NCBI GenBank assembly: GCA_038233815.1
Contig: JBBSVE010000011.1
Coordinates: 1-34,398 of the forward strand
DNA from: JBBSVE01 sp038233815
GTDB lineage: Bacteria; Pseudomonadota; Alphaproteobacteria; Rhodobacterales; Rhodobacteraceae
DNA length: 34,398 nt
Direction: 5' to 3'
Shown here: positions 16,204 to 23,678 of the stretch, piece by piece
Layout: the number at the start of each line of letters is the position of its first letter
Numbering within the stretch: the stretch's first letter is position 1
Translations under genes and position numbers: made by a program
The notes under the pieces: generated by a model
The model's database searches: none
What the model was told of the DNA's origin: nothing
The model's input: only the letters and a program-made list of their open reading frames with translations

Positions 16204-16926
16204 ATGCCGAATCCGACCGCCGCCATGCTTGTCATCGGGGACGAGATCCTCTCCGGCCGGACGCGGGACGGCAACACCCATCACCTCGCGGGGGAACTGA
16301 CGCGCCACGGCATCACGCTGGCCGAGGCGCGCGTGGTGCCAGACGCGACAGATGCGATCGTGGCGGCGGTCAATGCGTTGCGTGCCGCGCATGGAACGGT
16401 CTTTACCTCGGGTGGCATCGGCCCGACGCATGACGACATCACCGCCGATGCCATCGGGGCCGCGTTTGGCGTTCCGGTCACGCACCGTGCCGATGCGATG
16501 GCGCTACTCGCCGACCACTATACGGCGCGCGGAATCACGTTCAACGACGCCCGCAAGCGGATGGCGCGGATTCCAGAAGGCGCGATGCTGATCGAGAATC
16601 CCGTCTCCATCGCCCCCGGTTTCGTGCTGGGCGGCGTCCAGGTCATGGCGGGCGTGCCGGACGTGTTCAAGGCGATGGTGGCCTCGGTCCTGCCCACGCT
16701 CACCGGCGGCGCGCCGCTGCTGAGCCGCTCGCTGCGCGTGCTCGGCGGTGAGGGCGACGTGGCGGGGCCCTTCGGCGCGTTTGCCGCGGCGCATCCCGAC
16801 CTCGCGATGGGTTCCTATCCGTTCAATCAGGGCGGGATCTCCGGCACCAACCTCGTGATCCGGGGCAGCGACGCGGGCGCGCTGGATGCGGCGCTGGACC
16901 GGCTCTCCGCGCTCTTTCCCGTATGA
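16204..16926 (+). CDS. CinA-type MoCF-domain protein (competence/damage-inducible protein A)
   Basis: Protein of 240 residues with a molybdopterin-binding-like MoCF fold: AAMLVIGDEILSGRTRDGNT, TSGGIGPTHDDITADAI, NPVSIAPGF and VMAGVPDVFKAM. It corresponds to the N-terminal half of CinA, which in full-length enzymes is a COG1058 ADP-ribose/NAD-related pyrophosphatase domain. The C-terminal NMN-deamidase domain is absent, as is common in alphaproteobacteria, where PncC is separate. GGAGA precedes the ATG. The stop overlaps the next start (ATGA). The exact substrate is uncertain. Confidence 0.88.
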   Translation: MPNPTAAMLVIGDEILSGRTRDGNTHHLAGELTRHGITLAEARVVPDATDAIVAAVNALRAAHGTVFTSGGIGPTHDDITADAIGAAFGVPVTHRADAMALLADHYTARGITFNDARKRMARIPEGAMLIENPVSIAPGFVLGGVQVMAGVPDVFKAMVASVLPTLTGGAPLLSRSLRVLGGEGDVAGPFGAFAAAHPDLAMGSYPFNQGGISGTNLVIRGSDAGALDAALDRLSALFPV

Positions 16927-17621
16927 CGCCGGACCGGCTCCTGCACGCGATGGAGGCGACCTGGCCCGCGGCCTTTTGTCACCGGACCGGCCCGTGGCTG
17001 GTGCGCGAAGGACAGGGCGGCGGGCAGCGCGTGTCCGCAGTGACGCCCGCAGGCGATTGGCAGCAGGAGGATATAGGGCTTGCCGAAGCGGCGATGCGCG
17101 GGCTGGACCAGATGCCGCTCTTCATGATCCGCGAGAACGATGGCGCCCTCGACGCGGCGCTGGAAGCGCAGGGGTATGCCGTCCGCGACCCGGTCGTCCT
17201 CTATTCGGCGGCCCTCGGGCGGGACACCGGCACCGGCGACGCGTTCCCGCACTGGCCTCCGCTCGCCATTGTCCGTGCGCTGTGGGCCGACGCAGGCATC
17301 GGTCCGGGGCGGATTGCGGTCATGGACCGGGTGAAAGGAGCGAAGGCCGCGATCCTCGGCCGGACGGATGACGCTGCGGCGGGGGCTGCCTTCGTCGCCT
17401 GTGACGGGACGGTGGCGATGATCCACGCACTTGAGGTGGCGCCACCCTGCCGCAGGGCCGGGTTGGGGCGGACCCTGATGCGCGCCGCCGCGGCATGGGC
17501 GACTGAGCAGGGCGCCACGCATCTGGGGCTTGCAGTGACGAAGGCCAATGACCCCGCCCGCGCGCTCTATGTCTCCCTCGGGATGGCGCCGTCGGGGGCC
17601 TATCATTACCGTGCGCGGTAG
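16923..17621 (+). CDS. GNAT-family N-acetyltransferase
   Basis: Predicted acetyltransferase of 232 residues. The C-terminal half carries the acetyl-CoA pyrophosphate-binding motif RRAGLGRTLMRAA (near 178-190) preceded by the strand MIHALEVAPP, and ends with the usual ARALYVSLGM element. The N-terminal half (about 1-100) is less conserved and may shape the substrate site. Acceptor unknown. It is the second gene of a compact operon, coupled to the CinA-type gene by an ATGA overlap, and its end overlaps the likely start of the OmpA-domain gene. Confidence 0.82.
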   Translation: MTPDRLLHAMEATWPAAFCHRTGPWLVREGQGGGQRVSAVTPAGDWQQEDIGLAEAAMRGLDQMPLFMIRENDGALDAALEAQGYAVRDPVVLYSAALGRDTGTGDAFPHWPPLAIVRALWADAGIGPGRIAVMDRVKGAKAAILGRTDDAAAGAAFVACDGTVAMIHALEVAPPCRRAGLGRTLMRAAAAWATEQGATHLGLAVTKANDPARALYVSLGMAPSGAYHYRAR

Positions 17622-18540
17622 ACCCTTCCCTTGGCCGCGCCTCGCGGCCGTGGTCGTGATCTGCGCCGTGCCCGTTGACGCCGCGACGCCGGACTTCCCG
17701 CTGCCGGCGACACCCAGCAGTGCCCATGACGCACCATTGACAAGCTACCGCCTGCCCATCGGTCCCTTCGCCGACGGCACCGTCCCCGTGCGGCGGGTGG
17801 AGGGGCACATGATCCGCCGGGTCTGGAAGCTCGACGCACCCGGCGAAGGCACGCTCGCGCTCTATGAGCCCCTGCGCGCGGCGGTCGCGAAGGCCGGCTA
17901 CCGCGTGATCTTCGATTGCGCGGCGCAGGGCTGCGGCGGGTTCGATTTCCGTTATGGGACCGACGTCCTCCCCGAGCCGGAGATGCATGTCGATCTCGGC
18001 GATTACCGCTTCCTCTCCGCCGAAAGCCCGACTGACGGCGTGCTGAGCCTGCTCGTCAGCCGGTCCGCCACGATGGCCTATGTGCAACTGACTGAAGTGC
18101 TGCCGGCAGAGGCCGTGATCGCCGATCCGGTGCCCCCACCCCCGGACCCGATTCCGGTGACGAGTGATCCGGGTGCGATCCTGCGGCGCGACGGGGCGGT
18201 AACGATCGACGGGCTCGATTTCGCCTCAGGCTCCTCGGACCTGAGCGCAGGGCGCTATGCTGCGCTCGAGGCGCTGGCCGCATGGCTCAGCGCCAATCCC
18301 ACGCGCACCGTGGTGCTGGTCGGCCATACAGACATGTCGGGATCGATGGAAGGCAACCTCGCCCTGTCCGCCCGGCGCGCGCGATCGGTGCGGGCTCGGA
18401 TGATCGAGACGTGGGGGATCGCGCCCGGACGGATCGACGCCAAGGGCGTGGGCCCGCTCGCCCCGCGCGCGACGAACCTGACGGAAGCCGGACGGATGCT
18501 GAACCGGCGGGTGGAGGCGGTTCTCACGCCGGACCAGTAA
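17611..18540 (+). CDS. OmpA-domain envelope protein
   Basis: Exported protein with a C-terminal OmpA-like peptidoglycan-binding domain. From a GTG at 17611 it has 309 residues: a signal peptide (RPFPWPRLAAVVVICAVPVDA), an unrecognised N-terminal periplasmic domain (about 25-170) with one cysteine pair in FDCAAQGCGGFDF, a proline-rich linker (VPPPPDPIPV) and the OmpA domain. The last shows VLVGHTDMSGSMEGNLALS, RRARSVRARM and GRMLNRRVEAVL, with the Asp and Arg that bind diaminopimelate. The frame is also open from an ATG at 17548, but that start puts extra charged residues before the signal peptide. There is no lipobox. Its last 17 bases overlap the convergent LysR gene. Confidence 0.85.
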   Translation: MRGRPFPWPRLAAVVVICAVPVDAATPDFPLPATPSSAHDAPLTSYRLPIGPFADGTVPVRRVEGHMIRRVWKLDAPGEGTLALYEPLRAAVAKAGYRVIFDCAAQGCGGFDFRYGTDVLPEPEMHVDLGDYRFLSAESPTDGVLSLLVSRSATMAYVQLTEVLPAEAVIADPVPPPPDPIPVTSDPGAILRRDGAVTIDGLDFASGSSDLSAGRYAALEALAAWLSANPTRTVVLVGHTDMSGSMEGNLALSARRARSVRARMIETWGIAPGRIDAKGVGPLAPRATNLTEAGRMLNRRVEAVLTPDQ

Positions 18541-19426
18541 TCGTCCCGCAGCGGCGCGCGAGGAAGTCGATGAAAGCGCGAACCTTCGGCTGGGTGAACC
18601 GCCCCGGCGGGTAGACGGCGTAGATCCCCAGAGCCTCCATCGGCAATGCGGGGATCGCATCCTCCACCAGCCCGCGGCGCATCGCGTCGGCATAGAGAAA
18701 GCTCGGCAGATAGGCGATTCCCAACCCCGAAATCGCCGCGTTGAGCAGCGATTGCCCATCGTTCACCGTAAGCCAGCCTGCCGCGCGCACCTGCCGGATT
18801 TCCCCCGTGGGCGACGGGATCTTCCACATGTTGCCGCTCGCCTCATTGGAATAGTGCAGCAGCCGGTGCGCGTTCAGATCCTCGATCCGCGCAGGACGGC
18901 CATGGCGCGCGAAATAGTCGGGCGCGGCGATCATCCGCCGCGTCGTCACCGTCAGCTTCTTCGCGCGCAGGCTGCTGTCGTCCATCTCCCCCACCCGCAC
19001 GGCGAGGTCGAACCCTTCGGAGATCAGCTCCACGAATCGGTTGCTCAGCACCATGTCGACGGTGATGCCGGGATGGTCGTGCAGGAAATCGCCAAGGATC
19101 GGGGACAGCAGGCTCATCCCGAAATCTGTCGCGACCGAGATCCGCAGGAGCCCCGTCGGCGCCGACTGCATCGCCGTCACCAGCCCGTCCGCCTCACCCG
19201 CGTCGTTCAGGACGCGGCGCGCGCGGTCGTAATAGGCGAGCCCGATCTCCGTCGGGCTGACCCGCCGGGTCGTGCGGTTGAGTAGCCGCGCCCCGAGCCG
19301 CACCTCCAGCGCCGAAACATGCTTCGACACCGCGGATTTGGAGATCCCCAGCTTGCGCGCGGCATCGGTGAAGCCGCCCTGATCCACGACGGTGGCAAAG
19401 GCCTCCATCTCCGTCAGCCTGTCCAT
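18524..19426 (-). CDS. LysR-family transcriptional regulator
   Basis: DNA-binding regulator of 300 residues, the standard LysR length. The N-terminal winged helix-turn-helix reads MEAFATVVDQGGFTDAARKL then SKSAVSKHVSALEVRLG and LLNRTTRRVSPTEIG. The C-terminal periplasmic-binding-protein-like effector domain begins near GLLRISVATDFGMSLLSP. The sequence resembles the CrgA/YafC group. The ATG at 19426 directly precedes the HTH and follows GGGGGAC; an open frame continues upstream without LysR character. A dyad 30 bases upstream may be its own operator. No divergent target gene is present (the next gene upstream is on the same strand), so its regulon cannot be guessed from context. Confidence 0.92.
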   Translation of the reverse strand: MDRLTEMEAFATVVDQGGFTDAARKLGISKSAVSKHVSALEVRLGARLLNRTTRRVSPTEIGLAYYDRARRVLNDAGEADGLVTAMQSAPTGLLRISVATDFGMSLLSPILGDFLHDHPGITVDMVLSNRFVELISEGFDLAVRVGEMDDSSLRAKKLTVTTRRMIAAPDYFARHGRPARIEDLNAHRLLHYSNEASGNMWKIPSPTGEIRQVRAAGWLTVNDGQSLLNAAISGLGIAYLPSFLYADAMRRGLVEDAIPALPMEALGIYAVYPPGRFTQPKVRAFIDFLARRCGTITGPA

Positions 19427-19455
19427 ACCGTCCCCCCGCCATGCCACCGGTGAAG

Positions 19456-19471
19456 GATTGCATGCACAATC
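19456..19471. promoter_or_regulatory. Possible LysR autoregulatory operator
   Basis: Inverted repeat GATTG-N6-CAATC, 30 bases upstream of the LysR gene. LysR proteins commonly bind AT-flanked interrupted dyads near their own promoters. The spacing differs slightly from the classic T-N11-A, so this is tentative. Confidence 0.35.
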
Positions 19472-19523
19472 GGGCGGATTCGCGGCCGTTCCGTGACCAT
19501 CCGCGCCGGACAGGTGCTGCGCC

Positions 19524-20213
19524 TCAAAGCGCCGCGCGGGGCCGTCGGGTGAAGGTGACATCGAGGATCGTCAGCGCCATCGGGCCGGGACGCTCCCAGA
19601 TCAGGTCGACCCAGATCTTCTCCACCCGCGTGCCGGTCGCGGGAAGGGCTGCCAGATCGAACTCTACCACAACATCGGCCGTCCCGGCGGGAATCGCGCG
19701 CACCAGCCGCTCCGTGTTGGGTCCGCGCTGCAGGTTCAGCCGCACGGTCATCGGGGCGGGCATGTGCGCCGCCACCCTCGCCTCGCACCGGATCAGATGG
19801 GTCGGACGAAGCCCCGCCACCGCCGCCTCCGGCAGGTCGATTGCCAGCGACAGGTAGCTGCCCGCGAAGGACAGAACCGCGATCCCGACATCGGCCGGGG
19901 TCAGGCGGACCGCCAAGTCCGACCGGGGGCAATCGTGAAACACCCGCGTGTCGGCGGAAATCGGCGTTCCGGCGGTCGGGGAGAGGATCTCAGCCCCCGC
20001 AACGGGCCCGCGCCATGGCAGCGGACGCCACGCCCAGTCAGTGCCGGAGGGGCGGCGGATGGCTTGCCCGTCATCCTCGGGTCCGGTGCGACGATCCGGT
20101 GCCGGCGGCCTCTGCCCGCGACGGATCATCCGGCCGATCCCACCGGATAACAGGATCGCGCCGCCATCACGGTGCGGCTTTGTTCCACGGACCAGTCTCG
20201 ACCATTGCGCCAT
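19524..20213 (-). CDS. DUF6478 family protein
   Basis: A 229-residue protein of a family (DUF6478) that I associate with Rhodobacteraceae. Recognisable segments are GTDWAWRPLPWRGPV near residues 60-75, VFHDCPRSDLAVRL, FAGSYLSLAIDLPEAAVAGL, THLIRCEARV, the RGPNTERLVRAIPAG element, VVVEFDLA and the C-terminal TFTRRPRAAL. No signal peptide or membrane segment is visible. The function is unknown. The ATG at 20213 is preceded by a run of six G bases. The first 55 residues are basic and poorly conserved. It is co-directional with the LysR gene, 97 bases upstream of it. Confidence 0.8.
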   Translation of the reverse strand: MAQWSRLVRGTKPHRDGGAILLSGGIGRMIRRGQRPPAPDRRTGPEDDGQAIRRPSGTDWAWRPLPWRGPVAGAEILSPTAGTPISADTRVFHDCPRSDLAVRLTPADVGIAVLSFAGSYLSLAIDLPEAAVAGLRPTHLIRCEARVAAHMPAPMTVRLNLQRGPNTERLVRAIPAGTADVVVEFDLAALPATGTRVEKIWVDLIWERPGPMALTILDVTFTRRPRAAL

Positions 20214-20300
20214 CGTCCCCCCACCCCAGGCCAAAAATGAGCGCCTGGGATGCGATCTCTAGCACGACAGGGGCGAACGTCCGGTAAACGGGGCGAGGGC

Positions 20301-20322
20301 CGGAGGACACGGCGCTCCTCCG
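20301..20322 (-). terminator. Hairpin downstream of ilvD
   Basis: Inverted repeat CGGAGGA / TCCTCCG with an eight-base loop, 17 bases beyond the ilvD stop. It lacks a clear U-tract, so termination is only likely. Confidence 0.4.
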
Positions 20323-20338
20323 AACGGGCCGACGGCGC

Positions 20339-22069
20339 TTACTGGTCCATGTAGACATGCCGTTCGGCCTGCGCGCCCGGATGCGTCACCGCCCCATGCC
20401 GCGCGCCGCCGACAAGGCGCGCATATTTCCAGAGCACGCCGCTTTCATATTCCGTCCGGCGCGGGCCTTTCCAGTCGGCCTTCCGGCTTGCAAGCTCGTC
20501 CTCGCTCAGATCGACCGAGATCTCGCCCGCCACGGCATCGAGCGTGATGATGTCGCCGTTGCGCAACAAAGCGATCGGCCCGCCGTGCGCCGCCTCGGGA
20601 CCGACATGGCCGACGCAAAAGCCCCGCGTCGCGCCCGAGAACCGCCCGTCGGTGATCAGCGCCACCTTCTTGCCCATCCCCTGCCCTGACAGCGCCGCCG
20701 TGGTCGCCAGCATCTCGCGCATTCCCGGCCCGCCCGCCGGACCCTCGTTGCGGATGACGATCACCTCGCCTGCCTTATAGTCGCGCTGCTGCACGGCCTC
20801 GAAGGCCTCCTCCTCGCACTCGAAAACCCGCGCGGGGCCGACGAACCGCTGGTGCTGCGTCTCGATCCCCGCCACCTTCACGATTGCACCCTCGGGGGCG
20901 AGATTGCCCTTCAGCCCCACCACGCCGCCGGTGCGCGTCAGCGGCGTCTCGATCGGATAGATCACGCGGCCGTCAGCCTCCCCCCGGATCTCCTCAAGGC
21001 TTTCGCCGATGCTCTTGCCGCTCGCCGTGATGCAGTCGAGATGCATGAGACCGGCTTTCGCCAGTTCTTTCATCACCACCGGCACGCCGCCGACCTCGTA
21101 GAGGTCTTTCGCCACATATTGCCCGCCGGGCCTCAGATCGACAAAATAGGGCGTGTCGCGCATGATGTCGGCCACGTCGAAGAGGTCGAACGCAATCCCC
21201 GCCTCGTGCGCGATAGCGGGCAGATGCAGCGCCGCGTTGGTGCTGCCGCCGGTGCAGGCGACCACGCGCGCGGCGTTTTCCAACGATTTCAACGTCACCA
21301 CGTCGCGCGCGCGAATGTTCTTTTCGATCAGGGTCATCACGGCGACGCCGGAGGCATCGCAGAACTGGTCGCGGCTCTCGTAGGGAGCGGGCGCGCCGCT
21401 CGAATTGAGCAGTGCCAGTCCGATTGCCTCGGACACGCAGGCCATCGTGTTCGCGGTATATTGCGCGCCGCAGGCCCCCGAGGATGGGCAGGCCACCCGC
21501 TCCATGATCTCCAGCTCCGCGTCCGAAAGTGTGCCCGCCTGATGCTTGCCCACCGCCTCGAACATGTCCTGCACGGTGATGTCCTGACCCTTGTAGCGGC
21601 CGGGCAGGATCGAGCCACCGTAGATGAACACCGACGGCACATTGAGACGCACCATCGCCATCATCATGCCCGGCAGGCTCTTGTCGCAGCCCGCAAGCCC
21701 CACGATGGCATCGTAGCAATGCCCGCGCATCGTCAGCTCCACCGTGTCGGCAATCGCATCGCGCGAGGCGAGCGAGGAGCGCATCCCCTCATGCCCCATC
21801 GCGATGCCGTCGGTCACGGTGATCGTGGTGAACTCGCGCGGGGTGCCGCCGCCCTTCTTCACGCCCTGCTTCACGATCTGGGCCTGCCGGTTCAGCGCAA
21901 TGTTGCACGGCGCGGCCTCGTTCCAGCAGGTCGCGACGCCGACCCACGGCTGGTGGATCTCCTCCTCCGAAATGCCCATCGCGTAGAAATAGGATCGGTG
22001 CGGCGCGCGTGCGGGGCCTTCGGTCACATGGCGCGAGGGCAGGCGCTGCTTGTCGAAACGGGTGTTCAT
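20339..22069 (-). CDS. ilvD: Dihydroxy-acid dehydratase
   Basis: Iron-sulfur enzyme of valine, leucine and isoleucine synthesis that dehydrates 2,3-dihydroxy-3-methyl acids to 2-oxo acids. The 576-residue protein has three conserved cysteines in cluster-binding positions (Cys55 in APCNI, Cys128 in AGCDKSLPG, Cys200 in SSGACGAQYTANTM), the Mg-binding VTDGIAMGHEGM, Lys130 for carbamylation, and the late motifs TDGRFSGATRGF and GHVGPEA. The start at 22069 gives the usual MNTRFDKQRLPSRHVTEG, and AAGGAG lies nine bases upstream. The frame remains open for 15 codons further but without conservation. It is divergent from mbfA across 148 bases. Confidence 0.97.
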   Translation of the reverse strand: MNTRFDKQRLPSRHVTEGPARAPHRSYFYAMGISEEEIHQPWVGVATCWNEAAPCNIALNRQAQIVKQGVKKGGGTPREFTTITVTDGIAMGHEGMRSSLASRDAIADTVELTMRGHCYDAIVGLAGCDKSLPGMMMAMVRLNVPSVFIYGGSILPGRYKGQDITVQDMFEAVGKHQAGTLSDAELEIMERVACPSSGACGAQYTANTMACVSEAIGLALLNSSGAPAPYESRDQFCDASGVAVMTLIEKNIRARDVVTLKSLENAARVVACTGGSTNAALHLPAIAHEAGIAFDLFDVADIMRDTPYFVDLRPGGQYVAKDLYEVGGVPVVMKELAKAGLMHLDCITASGKSIGESLEEIRGEADGRVIYPIETPLTRTGGVVGLKGNLAPEGAIVKVAGIETQHQRFVGPARVFECEEEAFEAVQQRDYKAGEVIVIRNEGPAGGPGMREMLATTAALSGQGMGKKVALITDGRFSGATRGFCVGHVGPEAAHGGPIALLRNGDIITLDAVAGEISVDLSEDELASRKADWKGPRRTEYESGVLWKYARLVGGARHGAVTHPGAQAERHVYMDQ

Positions 22070-22114
22070 GGGGTGAGGCTCCTTCGGACAGTGCGGCACA
22101 GGCGTCAGGTCCAA

Positions 22115-22143
22115 TGGATAGGCGCGCGGCGTTCGGGGGGCAA
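22115..22143 (-). promoter_or_regulatory. Candidate promoter of ilvD
   Basis: Minus strand TTGCCC (22143-22138), 17 bases, TATCCA (22120-22115), 46 bases before the ilvD ATG. Each box keeps the most conserved first three bases. Confidence 0.32.
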
Positions 22144-22159
22144 TAAGGGATGTGGTCCC

Positions 22160-22188
22160 TTGTGATGCGCGGCGTCGCGGGCTAGCTT
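22160..22188 (+). promoter_or_regulatory. Candidate promoter of mbfA
   Basis: TTGTGA (22160-22165), 17 bases, TAGCTT (22183-22188), 29 bases before the mbfA ATG. The -10 box overlaps the iron control element, which fits repression. Confidence 0.38.
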
Positions 22189-22202
22189 AGAATCGTTCCA
22201 GA
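22186..22202. promoter_or_regulatory. Iron control element (Irr-type ICE box)
   Basis: CTTAGAA-TCG-TTCCAGA is close to the alphaproteobacterial ICE consensus TTTAGAA-N3-TTCTAAA; 11 of the 14 arm positions match by eye. It lies 16 bases upstream of the mbfA start and over the probable -10/+1 region. mbfA is an established Irr target in rhizobia, where Irr represses it under iron limitation. The match and position together make this a good operator call. Confidence 0.75.
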
Positions 22203-22217
22203 TCGAAAGCCGCACCG

Positions 22218-23195
22218 ATGATCCCCGGTCTCTCCCACCGACTGCAGTTCAGCGACCTGAGCGAGCAGAATGTCCTCGCCCTCGCCATCAGTTCCGAGGA
22301 AGACGACGCCCGCATCTACCGCGCGTTCGCAGACCGGCTGCGGCCCGACTATCCGTCCTCGGCGGCGGTGTTCGACGGCATGGCGGTGGAGGAGGACGGC
22401 CATCGACGCCGGCTCATCGACCTCCACACCACCCGTTTCGGGCCCGTGATCCCGCTGATCCGGCGCGAGCATGTCGCGGGCGCCTATGCCCGGCGGCCGT
22501 TCTGGCTGACCTCCAATCTGGGGCTGGAGCGGATCCGGGCCGAGGCGGGGCTGATGGAAACCGAGGCACGCCAGTTCTACGAGCGCGCCGCGAAGCGCAC
22601 CTCGGATACCGCCACGCGCAAGCTCTTGGGCGATCTCGCGGCGGCCGAGGCGGGGCACGTCAGGACCGCGGAGCGGCTGGAGAACCGCCACCTCCCCGAC
22701 GATGCGCGGAGCGAGGAGGACCGGACGGCGCAGCGCCAGTTCCTGCTGACCTGGGTGCAGCCGGGGCTCGCGGGGCTGATGGACGGGTCCGTCTCGACGC
22801 TGGCGCCGATCTTCGCGGTGGCCTTCGCGACACGCGACAATCACACGACGCTGCTGGTGGGGCTTGCGGCCGCCATCGGGGCCGGCATCTCGATGGGCTT
22901 CACCGAAGCCGCGTCCGACGACGGCCAGCTCTCGGGGCGCGGCTCACCGCTGAAGCGCGGTATCGCGGCGGGGGTGATGACGGCCATCGGCGGGCTGGGT
23001 CATGCGCTGCCCTATCTCATCTCGGACTTCTGGACTGCCACGAGCATCGCCATCGCCATCGTGTTCGTGGAGCTGTGGGCGATCGCGTGGATCCAGAACC
23101 GGTTCATGGAGACGCCCTTCCTGCGGGCGGCAACGCAGGTGGTGCTGGGCGGCGGTCTGGTCCTCGCCGCCGGCATGCTGATCGGGGTCGGCTGA
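22218..23195 (+). CDS. mbfA: Membrane-bound ferritin MbfA (iron exporter)
   Basis: Inner-membrane iron exporter that protects against iron and peroxide stress. The 325-residue protein fuses an N-terminal ferritin-like (rubrerythrin) four-helix domain to a C-terminal VIT1/CCC1-like membrane domain. The diiron ligands are visible as SSEEDDARIYRAF, VEEDGHRRRL (Glu59, His62), LMETEARQFYERA and AAAEAGHVRTAERL (Glu144, His147). The membrane part begins near 185 with GLMDGSVSTLAPIFAVAFA and includes GISMGFTEAASDDG, the conserved VIT signature, then about four further helices. Length and order match rhizobial MbfA. An ICE box at its promoter indicates control by Irr. The ribosome-binding site is weak. 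It converges on rppH with a six-base gap. Confidence 0.93.
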   Translation: MIPGLSHRLQFSDLSEQNVLALAISSEEDDARIYRAFADRLRPDYPSSAAVFDGMAVEEDGHRRRLIDLHTTRFGPVIPLIRREHVAGAYARRPFWLTSNLGLERIRAEAGLMETEARQFYERAAKRTSDTATRKLLGDLAAAEAGHVRTAERLENRHLPDDARSEEDRTAQRQFLLTWVQPGLAGLMDGSVSTLAPIFAVAFATRDNHTTLLVGLAAAIGAGISMGFTEAASDDGQLSGRGSPLKRGIAAGVMTAIGGLGHALPYLISDFWTATSIAIAIVFVELWAIAWIQNRFMETPFLRAATQVVLGGGLVLAAGMLIGVG

Positions 23196-23201
23196 ACAGC
23201 G

Positions 23202-23675
23202 TCAGGCCAGATGCGGGCGGAAGCCTTCTATCACGGTCGCATAGACGTCGCGCTTGAAGGGCACGATGGAGGCCAGCATCTCCTCCGCCCCGATCCAGCG
23301 CCAGACCGAAAATTCGGGATGCTCCGTCGCTATGTCGATCTGGTCGTCCTGACCGGTGAAACGGTAGAGGAACCAGCGCTGGCGCTGACCCCGGAACCTG
23401 CCGCCCCAAGCCTTGCCCAGCAGGTCGGGGGGCAGGTCATAAGTTACCCAACCACCCGACGTGGCGACAAGGTTAACGAGCCCCGGCCCGATCCCCGTCT
23501 CCTCCCCCAGTTCGCGCAGAGCCGCCGCCTCTGGCGTCTCGCCAGCGTCGATGCCCCCTTGGGGCATCTGCCACGCGGGGACAGCGGTATCGATCCGCTG
23601 CCCCGCGAAGATCATCCCGTCAGGGTTCAGGAGCATGACCCCCACGCAGGGCCGGTAAGGCAGATCGCCGACCAT
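23202..23675 (-). CDS. rppH: RNA pyrophosphohydrolase
   Basis: Nudix hydrolase that removes pyrophosphate from the 5' end of triphosphorylated RNA and starts mRNA decay. The 157-residue protein has YRPCVGVMLLNPDG at the N-terminus and a complete Nudix box at 40-62 (GGIDAGETPEAAALRELGEE followed by TGI). AWQMPQGG precedes the box and the C-terminal FKRDVYATVIEGF is family-typical. It begins three bases after the ctpA stop and is probably co-transcribed with it, the usual alphaproteobacterial arrangement. Confidence 0.94.
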   Translation of the reverse strand: MVGDLPYRPCVGVMLLNPDGMIFAGQRIDTAVPAWQMPQGGIDAGETPEAAALRELGEETGIGPGLVNLVATSGGWVTYDLPPDLLGKAWGGRFRGQRQRWFLYRFTGQDDQIDIATEHPEFSVWRWIGAEEMLASIVPFKRDVYATVIEGFRPHLA

Positions 23676-23678
23676 GCC

